The notes under the pieces were generated by a model. The model worked only from the letters and a program-made list of their open reading frames with translations, did no database searches and was not told where the DNA came from. Position numbers and translations under genes: made by a program. This document shows, piece after piece, positions 44,558 through 52,992 of a stretch of 64,000 nt of DNA. Origin of the DNA: Saprospiraceae bacterium (GTDB lineage Bacteria; Bacteroidota; Bacteroidia; Chitinophagales; Saprospiraceae); assembly GCA_028280415.1 (NCBI GenBank), contig JANQLV010000048.1, positions 124,001-188,000 of the forward strand. The letters are read 5' to 3'. Position 1 is the first letter of the stretch. Every line of letters starts with the position of its first letter.

Positions 44558-47404
44558 TTATATCCCCTGAATTTTCCAGCGAATATAATCCTGTAAATCA
44601 TTGGAGTTGTGGCCTTTCTCCCGGGCTTTTCGGATGAAGTTGGGGCTTATATCGTGTATTTTGGCCTGAATAAAATCCTGAATATCAGCATCTTTGAAAC
44701 CCATTTCAATCATCTGCTTGACGTACTTTGCCGAAACATCGTGGATGCCTGCCTGGATAATTTCATGGTTATCAACATCCAGCCCCGCTTCGCGAAAAGC
44801 TTTAATATCTCTGACTTTAATGTCGTGGATGGAAAACTGTACGATTTCTTCCATTTTCAGATCGCTCAGCCCTTGTGCTTTTAGTTCCTGGATGTAATCC
44901 GGATCGACATCATGGATTCTGGCTTGTGCAATTTGTGCATAGTCAAGATCGCTATAACCCGCAGCTTTCATTTCTTTTAAATAATCCGCATCCACATCGT
45001 GAATTGATAATTGTATGATTTGATGCATTTTCAGATCATCCATTCCGTATGCTTTCATTTCTTTAATAAAATCTATGTCGACATCATGGATTCCTGCCTG
45101 GATGATTTCACTAGAACTGATATTGGTCAAACCAGCGGAAGTAAAGCCTTTGATGTAATCTGCATCGATATCATGGATGGCGAACTGAACCAGCTCATGC
45201 GTTTTCATATCAGTAAAACCCGCATCGTGAATTTCACGGATATAATCTGCATCCACGTCATGGATCGCAAACTGAACCAGTTCAGACATTTTCATATCAG
45301 CAAAACCTGCATTGTGAATTTCACGGATATAACCTGCATCTACGTCGTGGATCGCTGACTGGACAATCTCATTGTGAGATAATTTTCGGAAACCGAGGTT
45401 TTTCATTTCTCTAATATAATCCACATCCACATCATGAATTGCAAACTGAATAATTTCATTCAAATCAATGTCTTTAAATCCATAGTCCATTACCGCTTTG
45501 ATGAACTCTGGTTCTACATCATGGATTTTTGCCTGGACGACCTCATTGACGGTCAGATCCGTTAATCCTTGTGCTCTCATTTCGTTAACATATTCCGGTT
45601 CTACATCGTGGATTTCAAACTGAATCAGATCTCTGACTTTGTATCCTTTATAATCCAGTTTTTTGAAAATTTCTACAAAATCATCTATTCTTTCCCGATT
45701 AATTCCGTGGATAGATAATTCTACCAGGTCTTTGCCATCTGCTTTGAAGCCCTGTTTTTTGAGATATGCTACATAATCTTTATTTACATTATTTAAAAAC
45801 AAATGAAACATATGCTCATCTTTGAGTATTTCCATACCCTGGGTGGCCAGATAAGACCTGAAGGATGCATCTTCTTCAAAATTAAATGTGCCATCTCCAA
45901 AGTCACCGGTAAATGAACCATGAAGTTTGAGTGTACCCGCAGCTCTTTTGATGAAAAAATCTGCATCTTTTTCCATCGGGATACTACTTAATTCCGATTT
46001 TTTAAAGCATTCGTGGGTAATCCAGGTCCATTGCTTGGCCGGACGAGAATTATTTAATTCGAAACAAACTCTGTCTCCATCAATTTCTGCGGTCCAGTGT
46101 CCGGGACGGGTTTCCGTACTCCAGGCACTATTTTCAAAACCGGCTTTGATCATCTCATTACCCCCCTCGATAATTATCAAATGATCGCTCATAATGACTT
46201 TCGTATTACCATTATTGTCCTGTACAAGATTGAAGATTTCATGGTCTGGTTCATCCTGTTGATCAGGCTGTTCCGTTTCTGTTTCCACGTCTTCCAGCAT
46301 TTCCACTTCTGCCGTTTCTTCCGCTTCCGTTTCGGTTTCAGGTTCTGTTTGTTGGCTTTCTGGTTGTGATATTTCTGATTCACTAAGTAATAATTCTGCT
46401 TTTTTTGACTGTACTTCATTCAGGCAAAGCATGGAAAAAGCTAATAAGGGAATGAGAAATAAATATTTCCAGCTGGAGCTGGCAGATGATTTTTTTGAGT
46501 TCATCATGGCTATTCTGCTTTTTAAAAAAGAGTTATTATAACTGGTTGTAAGGTTTAAAGGATGCTGAGGAACCGATACTTTTAATAAGCTCAACTGATA
46601 GGATTGCTTTTCTGTACCTTTTGCAATCATGCTCGAATCTGTCAGGTATTCTAGATTATTCGTAATTGCTTTCCTCAGCAACCACACGAAAGGATTGAAC
46701 CAAAACGCAATCAATAAAAACTCAGCGATTAATTTATCGATAAAATGCGCTTGTTGAATGTGGATTTTCTCATGATCGATGATCTGGGTATAGGTTTCCA
46801 AATCATACTTGCCTGGATTGATAAAAATGCTATTCCAAAAAGAATAAGGCGCTTCATCTTTTACTAATTCAACGATTCTGTATTTTCCATCTTTAAAAGA
46901 TATGAAGGTGTACATTTTTGTCAAAAGGATAAATAACTGTATCAAAAAGGCTAAAAAGAAGACCAATACTCCGGTCAGATATATATACCAGAGAATTTTT
47001 CCAAAAGGTAAAGAAGTGGACTTTCCAACTACTGGACTTAAAGCTTCGCTTGGCCTAGCTTCATCATTTGGAACATTAACCTCTTCTTCGATTTCAATAT
47101 CAGGAGCTGCTGGATCAGCTATTAAGGAGGAGGATACGGCTTTTTCTTTTGGTTTTTGGATTACCGTTTCAGGAACCGCTATCTCTTGTAGGGTACCGGG
47201 AGAAGTGATTTCAGCTTGCGGACTAATTGTTCTCAAGGACCAGGCTTCCGGAACCTGGATCAGCGGAATGCTAACCGAAAGTAGAATGCCACAGACCAAA
47301 ACCCATCGATTGAGTTTGAAAAAAGTCTCATGGCGGATAAACAGCCAGTAAAAAACGAAACAACCAGCCAGCAGGATAGAGGAATGGAGTAAGTAGGGAA
47401 TCAT
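44558..47404 (-). CDS. BlaR1/MecR1-like M56 membrane metallopeptidase with tandem 29-residue repeats
   Basis: The product has 948 residues. The N-terminal third has four membrane segments (starting HSSILLAGCFVFYWLFI) and an M56 peptidase site: HEKIH (211-215) as the zinc HExxH motif, with Glu252 in LEYLTD the likely third ligand. After a further membrane segment (WKYLFLIPLLAFSMLCL) and a Glu/Thr-rich acidic linker (346-390), the outer part contains about 13 tandem repeats of 29 residues (roughly 540-948) with consensus IHDVDADYIREM-xx-AGF-x-DL-xxx-E-I-VQFA. In place of the beta-lactam-binding domain of BlaR1, these repeats probably form the sensor. It overlaps the blaI stop by 1 bp, and should cleave the BlaI repressor on signal. 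Confidence 0.92.
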   Translation of the reverse strand: MIPYLLHSSILLAGCFVFYWLFIRHETFFKLNRWVLVCGILLSVSIPLIQVPEAWSLRTISPQAEITSPGTLQEIAVPETVIQKPKEKAVSSSLIADPAAPDIEIEEEVNVPNDEARPSEALSPVVGKSTSLPFGKILWYIYLTGVLVFFLAFLIQLFILLTKMYTFISFKDGKYRIVELVKDEAPYSFWNSIFINPGKYDLETYTQIIDHEKIHIQQAHFIDKLIAEFLLIAFWFNPFVWLLRKAITNNLEYLTDSSMIAKGTEKQSYQLSLLKVSVPQHPLNLTTSYNNSFLKSRIAMMNSKKSSASSSWKYLFLIPLLAFSMLCLNEVQSKKAELLLSESEISQPESQQTEPETETEAEETAEVEMLEDVETETEQPDQQDEPDHEIFNLVQDNNGNTKVIMSDHLIIIEGGNEMIKAGFENSAWSTETRPGHWTAEIDGDRVCFELNNSRPAKQWTWITHECFKKSELSSIPMEKDADFFIKRAAGTLKLHGSFTGDFGDGTFNFEEDASFRSYLATQGMEILKDEHMFHLFLNNVNKDYVAYLKKQGFKADGKDLVELSIHGINRERIDDFVEIFKKLDYKGYKVRDLIQFEIHDVEPEYVNEMRAQGLTDLTVNEVVQAKIHDVEPEFIKAVMDYGFKDIDLNEIIQFAIHDVDVDYIREMKNLGFRKLSHNEIVQSAIHDVDAGYIREIHNAGFADMKMSELVQFAIHDVDADYIREIHDAGFTDMKTHELVQFAIHDIDADYIKGFTSAGLTNISSSEIIQAGIHDVDIDFIKEMKAYGMDDLKMHQIIQLSIHDVDADYLKEMKAAGYSDLDYAQIAQARIHDVDPDYIQELKAQGLSDLKMEEIVQFSIHDIKVRDIKAFREAGLDVDNHEIIQAGIHDVSAKYVKQMIEMGFKDADIQDFIQAKIHDISPNFIRKAREKGHNSNDLQDYIRWKIQGI

Positions 47405-47763
47405 TACTTTTGGTTTTTGATCATTTTGAGGATTTCTTCTAATTCGTCTTCACTTATTTTTTCCGATTGAGCAAAGTAGGCAACCATCTTGGGATAAGAG
47501 TTGTCAAAATATTTCCCAAGCACATCACCTACCGCAGTTTGCTGATATTCTTCCTTGGATACTTTAGGAAAATACTGATGGGTTTTGCCAAAGGCGATAT
47601 GGCCGATGAAACCCTTGTCTTCCAGAATTCTTACCATCGTAGATACGGAATTATAATGTGGCCTCGGTTCAGGTAGTGCTTCAACAATTTCTTTGACAAA
47701 TGCTTTTTCTAACTCCCAGAGGGCTTGCATTATTTGTTCTTCTCTTTTGGCTAATTTTTGCAT
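47404..47763 (-). CDS. BlaI/MecI-family transcriptional repressor
   Basis: The product has 119 residues. The winged helix-turn-helix of the BlaI family is clear: REEQIMQALWELEKAFVKEIVEALP (split), then HYNSVSTMVRILEDKGFIGHIAFGKTHQYFP (split), then a C-terminal dimerisation part (VSKEEYQQTAVGDVLGKYFDNSYPKMVAYF, split). BlaI-type repressors dimerise on palindromic operators and are cleaved by the partner M56 protease. Here the protease gene follows at once (ATGA-type 1-bp overlap). The promoter upstream contains a perfect 10-2-10 palindrome in its spacer, strongly suggesting autorepression. The downstream-facing TonB receptor gene at 48287 carries a similar palindrome. Confidence 0.95.
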   Translation of the reverse strand: MQKLAKREEQIMQALWELEKAFVKEIVEALPEPRPHYNSVSTMVRILEDKGFIGHIAFGKTHQYFPKVSKEEYQQTAVGDVLGKYFDNSYPKMVAYFAQSEKISEDELEEILKMIKNQK

Positions 47764-47785
47764 AATCTTTCTTTTTGTACTGACA

Positions 47786-47816
47786 CAAACATATAACTAA
47801 TTGATTAGTTATACAA
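47786..47816 (-). promoter_or_regulatory. blaI promoter with a palindromic operator in the spacer
   Basis: On the minus strand TTG (47814-47816) and TATGTTTG (47786-47793) are separated by exactly 20 bp. The spacer is a perfect palindrome with arms TATAACTAAT (47792-47801) and ATTAGTTATA (47804-47813) around TG. A dimeric BlaI protein bound here would block RNA polymerase. The core CTAAT-NN-ATTAG recurs at 48265-48276. Confidence 0.88.
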
Positions 47817-48264
47817 CTATTCGATTCGTTTTAAAATTGACATTACCTTGAACTGTGTTTTAATGTGTTGATAATGAGTGTTTTATGTAAAAGTGTTAAA
47901 TTTTTGTTTTTCAAGACTAATTGATGATTGAAAAGTGTTTTTTGCAGGGCTCACTGATTGAAGTAGCTCAACAAATGAACGTTGTGGTCAGGTTTCTACC
48001 TCGAAAGGGGGCATTGCTTATTCCATGCGATTTTTTCAGATTAATCTAAAATTACTATCTGTCGAGCGTAAAAAGCCGTATGTCGGAAAATTCAGGATTG
48101 TGTTAAACCACTTGTCCCAATCATTTGTTATGTGAAAATGTTGTTGAAATACGGATTTTATACCTGTTTCCTGTCTTATGCATTTCTTTTAATTTCTGAC
48201 TAGGGGGAAATCTGTTTTTGACCATCAGTAAATATGATTATCTAGTACAACCATTATTAATAAA
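47817..48264. other. Gene-free divergent region, about 450 bp
   Basis: No ORF or RNA gene. A partial half-site ACTAATTGATGATTG occurs near 47917. No clear TAnnTTTG box for the TonB receptor gene at 48287 was found; the upstream TTG at 48218-48220 lacks a matching -7 element. Confidence 0.4.
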
Positions 48265-48276
48265 CTAATTCATTAG
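48265..48276. promoter_or_regulatory. Second predicted BlaI operator, upstream of the TonB receptor gene
   Basis: CTAAT-TC-ATTAG is a perfect 5-2-5 palindrome, ending 10 bp before the ATG at 48287. It equals the inner core of the blaI operator apart from the central dinucleotide, so the receptor operon may belong to the BlaI regulon. Confidence 0.65.
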
Positions 48277-48286
48277 AATTTCAGAC

Positions 48287-50668
48287 ATGAACTTGAAAAC
48301 CTTAAAACTCTTTTTATTATTTCCGGTTTTTCTATGTCCGCTTTTGCTAATTGCTCAGGTACAGAAAGCTACACTGAGCGGTTATATCAAAGATGCTCAA
48401 AGTGGGGAAACCTTGATTGGCGCTTCGGTTTACATATCCGAATTGCAAACTGGAGCTACATCCAATGAATACGGATTCTATTCGTTATCTGTAGAACCCG
48501 GTACTTATAATGTGGAGTATTCCTATCTGGGCTTTGAAACGATTACCAAACAAGTTGAACTCAATGCAAATACTACCTTGTCGGTAGAAATGGGAGAGAA
48601 TGTAACAGAACTGGTGGAGGTCGTTGTGACATCTGAAGCAGAAGACAGGAATGTAACGAATACAGAAATGAGTGTCAATAAACTCAGTATTAAAACCATC
48701 ACCAAAGTACCGGCTTTGCTTGGAGAAGTAGATGTGATTCGCAGTATTCAGTTATTACCCGGCGTTGCTACGGTCGGGGAGGGGGCTACTGGTTTCAACG
48801 TTCGGGGAGGAGGTGTTGACCAAAATCTGGTTTTACTGGATGAAGCTCCGGTTTATAACTCTTCCCACCTGTTTGGTTTCTTTTCTGTATTCAATCCCGA
48901 TGCTGTAAAAGATGTAAAGCTTTATAAGGGCGGTATTCCGGCGCGTTATGGAGGTCGACTTTCTTCGATCCTGGATGTACGTATGAAAGAAGGGAACAGT
49001 AAACGTTTGGCCGTTTCCGGAGGTGTCGGTTTAATTTTCAGCCGATTGGCGGTTGAAGCTCCGATTGTTAAAGACAAAGCGTCTTTCATTGTGGCTGCCC
49101 GTCGCTCTTATATAGATGTTTTAGCAAAACCTTTCTTAAGCGGTGACCTGGGAGATTCCAAATTGAATTTTTATGATCTTACTTTAAAAACCAATTATAC
49201 CATTAATGAGAAAAACCGAATTTATTTATCGGGATATCTGGGGCGCGATGTTTTTGGCTTTGGGGACGCTGCCGGGTTTAATTGGGGAAATGCTACAGCA
49301 ACCTTTCGCTGGAACCACTTATTCAACGATCGGCTTTTTTCCAATTTTACGGCTTATTACAGTGATTACGATTATCAGATCAATTTTGGAAATGAAGCAA
49401 CTAATACTTTTGACTGGGATGCCAGTATCCTGAATTATAGTTTGAAAGCGGATATGTCTTATTATATCAATCCGAATAATCAGCTGACTTTCGGAGGGCA
49501 GGCCATTCTCTATGAATTTTCTCCGGGGAATGCAATTGGCGTTAGTGAAGGAGAAGAAACCAATTTCAGCCTTGATAAAAAAAATGCCCTGGAAGCAGGT
49601 ATTTTTGTAGAAAATGAACAAAAAATCAATTCCAGATTATCCCTCCACTATGGAGCGCGTTTATCCTACTTCAACTATTTAGGAGAAGGAACCGCTTATG
49701 AATTCGAAGAAACGGAACCGGGTAAAGCCAAATCCTTGGTGAGCTCAAGGACTTTTGATGATTGGGAAAGTATAGAAACTTATGCCAATATCGAACCCCG
49801 TGCTTCTGTCAAATACCAATTGAATTCCTCGACTTCGCTTAAAGCAAGTTATAACCGGATGGCTCAGTACATCCATTTGATTTCCAATTCTACTGCTGCT
49901 ACGCCGGTCGATGTCTGGACGCCAAGTACCAATAATATCAAACCTCAGGTAGCCGATCAGTATGCTCTGGGCGTTTTCAAAAACTTTAAGGATAATAAAT
50001 ATATTACCTCTGCAGAGGTCTATTACAAAGATTTTCAAAATATTGTAGACTTTATTGATGGCGCCAATCTTTTTATCAATGAGTTGCTGGAAGCGGAATT
50101 ATTGAATGCCGAAGGACGTGCTTATGGATTGGAACTGCAGGTGGAAAAAAAGAAAGGAAGGTTTACGGGTTGGGTGAGTTACACCCTGGCACGGACCGAG
50201 CGAAAAGTAGCGGGTATCAATAATGATGAATGGTTTCCTTCGCGTTTTGATCAATTGCATAATCTGAGTGTGACGACTTTTTATGAATTAAACAAGCGAG
50301 TGACTTTCTCTGCCAATTTCGTTTTGAATTCCGGGACGCCAGCTACCTTCCCTACGGATCGGTTTACACAGCAAGGATATGTTATTCCGCATGTAGCTTC
50401 GAATTCCCGGAGTAATGTAAGAATTCCGGCTTATCACCGACTGGATGTTTCTGCGACTATCAAAGGGAAGAAAAAAGAAGGTAAACGATTTGAATCCGAA
50501 TGGGTGATCGGTGTTTATAATGTTTATAATCGCCGGAATCCTTTTTCTATTTATTTCAGACAACAAGAAGTCCGGCCTGCTCAGGGCCAGCCCATTAATA
50601 CTGAAGCAGTGCAACTTTCTGTAATTGGAAATTTTATTCCTTCAGTATCTTATAATTTCAAATTCTAA
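48287..50668 (+). CDS. TonB-dependent outer-membrane receptor with CarboxypepD-reg-like domain
   Basis: The product has 793 residues. The signal peptide ends near LLIAQ (residue 24). A CarboxypepD-regulatory-like domain follows (TLSGYIKDAQSGETLIGAS, then YEFSYLG-like YNVEYSYLGFETI), then a plug (GFNVRGGGVDQNLVLLDEAPVY split, GGIPARYGGRLSSILDVRMKEG split) and a C-terminal barrel ending SVSYNFKF. It imports an unknown substrate. It is followed by a DUF4249 lipoprotein gene, a common Bacteroidota pairing in which the lipoprotein is thought to work with the receptor. The palindrome 10 bp upstream links it to the BlaI/M56 pair. Confidence 0.94.
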   Translation: MNLKTLKLFLLFPVFLCPLLLIAQVQKATLSGYIKDAQSGETLIGASVYISELQTGATSNEYGFYSLSVEPGTYNVEYSYLGFETITKQVELNANTTLSVEMGENVTELVEVVVTSEAEDRNVTNTEMSVNKLSIKTITKVPALLGEVDVIRSIQLLPGVATVGEGATGFNVRGGGVDQNLVLLDEAPVYNSSHLFGFFSVFNPDAVKDVKLYKGGIPARYGGRLSSILDVRMKEGNSKRLAVSGGVGLIFSRLAVEAPIVKDKASFIVAARRSYIDVLAKPFLSGDLGDSKLNFYDLTLKTNYTINEKNRIYLSGYLGRDVFGFGDAAGFNWGNATATFRWNHLFNDRLFSNFTAYYSDYDYQINFGNEATNTFDWDASILNYSLKADMSYYINPNNQLTFGGQAILYEFSPGNAIGVSEGEETNFSLDKKNALEAGIFVENEQKINSRLSLHYGARLSYFNYLGEGTAYEFEETEPGKAKSLVSSRTFDDWESIETYANIEPRASVKYQLNSSTSLKASYNRMAQYIHLISNSTAATPVDVWTPSTNNIKPQVADQYALGVFKNFKDNKYITSAEVYYKDFQNIVDFIDGANLFINELLEAELLNAEGRAYGLELQVEKKKGRFTGWVSYTLARTERKVAGINNDEWFPSRFDQLHNLSVTTFYELNKRVTFSANFVLNSGTPATFPTDRFTQQGYVIPHVASNSRSNVRIPAYHRLDVSATIKGKKKEGKRFESEWVIGVYNVYNRRNPFSIYFRQQEVRPAQGQPINTEAVQLSVIGNFIPSVSYNFKF

Positions 50669-50761
50669 AAAGTACTAATCATTCTCTGCAGACCCGGATG
50701 TCTGTATCGAGTATGTCTTGCCGGTGAGCAGGCATTTGTAATAAAAATAAAAAAGACAATT

Positions 50762-51673
50762 ATGAAATTCAAAAATATATTTTATCTATTCGTACTGTTG
50801 ACGATTTTCGCTTCTTGCGAAGATGTAATTGACGTTGAGTTGGAAGATGGTGATAATCAGTTGGTCGTTGATGCCTGGATCGATAATATACCGGATAAAA
50901 ATCAGGAGATTATCCTTAGCCGAACACAGGCCTATTTCCAGAGTTCTTTTCCCGCAGCTGAGACCGGTGCTACGGTAACTATTACCGAGGATAATGGCAG
51001 GGTATACGAATTTGTTGATCCGGATGATGATGGAAAATACATTTGGGAAACTACTGCTGGTGAAAGTTTTGGAAGACTGAATGGAATCTATACTCTTGAG
51101 ATTACTACGGAAGCGGGCAAGCGTTATACCGCTGTTTCTACTATGCGCCGGGTATCTCCGATTGATTCCATACGCCTGGAAGACAGGGAAGAAGAACTCG
51201 GAGAACCTGCCGGAATCTATGCAGAGTTCTTTTCCAGAGATATGCCGGGGGAGGGAGATGCATATTGGATCAAATCTTTTAAAAATGGCGAATTCCTGAA
51301 CAAACCCGAGGAAATGAATCTTGCCTGGGATGGCGCTTTTACTCCCGGTTCAGGCGTGGATGGAGTAATTTTCATTGCACCGATCCGCGAGTTCATTAAC
51401 CGCGTACCAGACGAAGGTGAGGAAGATATTGCTCCCTGGGAAATAGGCGATTCGATCAATCTGGAAATTCATTCCCTGAATCCCGAAGCTTTTAATTTCC
51501 TGGAACAATCTTTAACGCAAATGACGCTTGGAGATGCCGGAATTTTTGCTGAGCCTCCGGCCAATGTGCCCACTAATATCAATTCGCTCGATGTATCAGA
51601 GCCTTCCGATAATGCAATCGGTTTTTTCAATGTGGCTGCCGTATCAACCTCAGGTAGAAGGATAGAACTTTGA
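50762..51673 (+). CDS. DUF4249 family lipoprotein
   Basis: The product has 303 residues. The lipobox is IFASC (Cys19). Features of DUF4249 are clear: CEDVIDVELEDGDNQLVVDAWI, then QEIILSRTQAYF, GATVTITEDNGRVYEF, GRLNGIYTLEITTEAGKRYTA split, and the mid-section with GDAYWIKSFKNGEF. The family consists of outer-membrane lipoproteins next to TonB receptors; the role is unknown but probably ligand capture, comparable to SusD though unrelated in sequence. It is 93 bp downstream of the receptor gene on the same strand, probably one operon. The C-terminus ends STSGRRIEL; DUF4249 proteins often end close to this. Confidence 0.93.
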   Translation: MKFKNIFYLFVLLTIFASCEDVIDVELEDGDNQLVVDAWIDNIPDKNQEIILSRTQAYFQSSFPAAETGATVTITEDNGRVYEFVDPDDDGKYIWETTAGESFGRLNGIYTLEITTEAGKRYTAVSTMRRVSPIDSIRLEDREEELGEPAGIYAEFFSRDMPGEGDAYWIKSFKNGEFLNKPEEMNLAWDGAFTPGSGVDGVIFIAPIREFINRVPDEGEEDIAPWEIGDSINLEIHSLNPEAFNFLEQSLTQMTLGDAGIFAEPPANVPTNINSLDVSEPSDNAIGFFNVAAVSTSGRRIEL

Positions 51674-51757
51674 TGAATGAAACCCGGATAAAAGGTGTTC
51701 TGTTGAGAACCACTGTAGAATTGAATAGTATAGTGCTGTTAATTGTATTGTAGAGAA

Positions 51758-51800
51758 GGTATTAGGTCTTGGGTATTAGAGATTTTGGAAACCTAAAACC
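51758..51800. repeat. Intergenic palindrome of the GGTATTAGG family
   Basis: GGTATTAGGT (51758-51767) and ACCTAAAACC (51791-51800) are complementary at 9 of 10 positions. Inside, GGGTATTAGAG partly repeats the left arm. It lies between convergent genes and resembles the palindromes at 8119-8178 and 34965-35004. Confidence 0.6.
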
Positions 51801-51856
51801 ATGGAACTTAAACGCTATTATTAGCGCTCGCTCTTTTATCGTATAAAGGAAACTCT

Positions 51857-52552
51857 TTAAGCCAATAGCGTATCTACTACTTTCTTTACACCAGTAGTTG
51901 CGGGCTCTTCGATGATTTGCAGGTTATTGCGAGTCGATAGCTCCCAGTTAATGGATGGTCTTGGATCAACATAAAAAATATTGGCACTGGGAAGGGCGTA
52001 ACCGACGAGCCCTGCAGCGGGATAGACTTGCATTGAAGTGCCGATAATAATGATTACATCAGCAATGGAAACAATCTCTGCGGCTTTTTCCAGCATGGGA
52101 ACACTTTCTCCAAACCATACAATATGAGGACGCAATTGATAGCCCTTTTCGCAATGATCGCCGCTCAACAGATCTTTTTTCCAATCGTAAATCAATCGCT
52201 CATCACCAGTACTTCTTACTTTTAGTAGTTCACCGTGTAAATGGACAATGTTTGAACTGCCTCCACGTTCGTGTAAATCATCGATGTTTTGAGTAACAAT
52301 ATGAGTATGATATTTTTCTTCCAGTCTAACCAACTCTTTATGTGCCGCATTAGGCTCTACCTTAAGTAACTGCCTTCTTCGCTGATTATAAAAATCCAGT
52401 ACTAAGTCCTGGTTCTTGCTCCAGCCGATTGGTGATGCGACTTCCATTACATCGTGGCCTTCCCAGAGTCCATCGGCATCTCTAAACGTTTTGATGCCAC
52501 TTTCTGCACTGATGCCCGCTCCGGTGAGAACTGCTATGATTGATTCTTTCAT
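51857..52552 (-). CDS. cobB: Sir2-family NAD-dependent protein deacylase (zinc cysteines absent)
   Basis: The product has 231 residues. Sirtuin motifs are present: GAGISAESGIKTFRD, TQNIDDLHERGG, catalytic His in HLHGEL, RPHIVWFGESVP and GTSMQVYPAAGL. FYNQRRRQL places Tyr55 and Arg58 as in the E. coli CobB acyl-pocket pair Tyr92/Arg95, which supports a desuccinylase/demalonylase role alongside deacetylation. Only one Cys remains in the region where four usually bind zinc (residues 107-140), so the zinc site is lost; related Bacteroidota sirtuins show the same loss. It acts in the cytosol and removes acyl groups from lysines using NAD. Single-gene unit. Confidence 0.92.
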   Translation of the reverse strand: MKESIIAVLTGAGISAESGIKTFRDADGLWEGHDVMEVASPIGWSKNQDLVLDFYNQRRRQLLKVEPNAAHKELVRLEEKYHTHIVTQNIDDLHERGGSSNIVHLHGELLKVRSTGDERLIYDWKKDLLSGDHCEKGYQLRPHIVWFGESVPMLEKAAEIVSIADVIIIIGTSMQVYPAAGLVGYALPSANIFYVDPRPSINWELSTRNNLQIIEEPATTGVKKVVDTLLA

Positions 52553-52626
52553 TTTAAAAATTGATGATTCAATAGATTGGTAACTTTAGAAATTGTTTGA
52601 GGCTAAATTAACATAAAAAAAGTAAT

Positions 52627-52989
52627 TTAGTCAATGCATACTGTATTTCCGGGGCGGGACAAATTACCATTATTTGAATCTACAAAAGCTGCTTTAAAAC
52701 AGGTCTGACTAGAATTGCTGAAATTTTGAATAACAAAGGAACTTTGATTTGGATTGTTAATTGTTCGCCAGACAAAGCCGTTTCTGATAATGGCAACACT
52801 ATTGTCAATTGCAAGATTCCGTCTAAAAAAAACATTTAAAGTCCATCCATCATAAGTATAGTTCGTTAGCGTAATAGGTTCAAGGCTTTGATCTTCGAAA
52901 GGGTTCTCAGACAAATCATCAATCTTTTCTATGCAGGAATTAGCGAATAACATAAAGATCATTAAAATTGAATATAGTAGCGGTTTCAT
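52627..52989 (-). CDS. Small predicted lipoprotein, unknown function
   Basis: The product has 120 residues. The lipobox is FANSC (Cys19), after a short hydrophobic stretch (LLYSILMIFMLFANSC). The mature part is about 100 residues, beta-like, with a Trp-rich centre (YTYDGWTLNVFFRRN, then NGFVWRTINNPNQSSFVIQN split) and ends SRPGNTVCID with a Cys that may pair with another (QTCFKAAF). No family is recognised. It lies 3 bp downstream of the 52993-53742 gene on the same strand and is certainly co-transcribed with it, so the two products probably act together at the envelope. Confidence 0.7.
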   Translation of the reverse strand: MKPLLYSILMIFMLFANSCIEKIDDLSENPFEDQSLEPITLTNYTYDGWTLNVFFRRNLAIDNSVAIIRNGFVWRTINNPNQSSFVIQNFSNSSQTCFKAAFVDSNNGNLSRPGNTVCID

Positions 52990-52992
52990 AAC

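Noticed and set aside
44558-47763. Beta-lactam resistance locus (BlaI/BlaR1)
   Set aside because: The M56 protein lacks a penicillin-binding sensor domain and no beta-lactamase gene is nearby.
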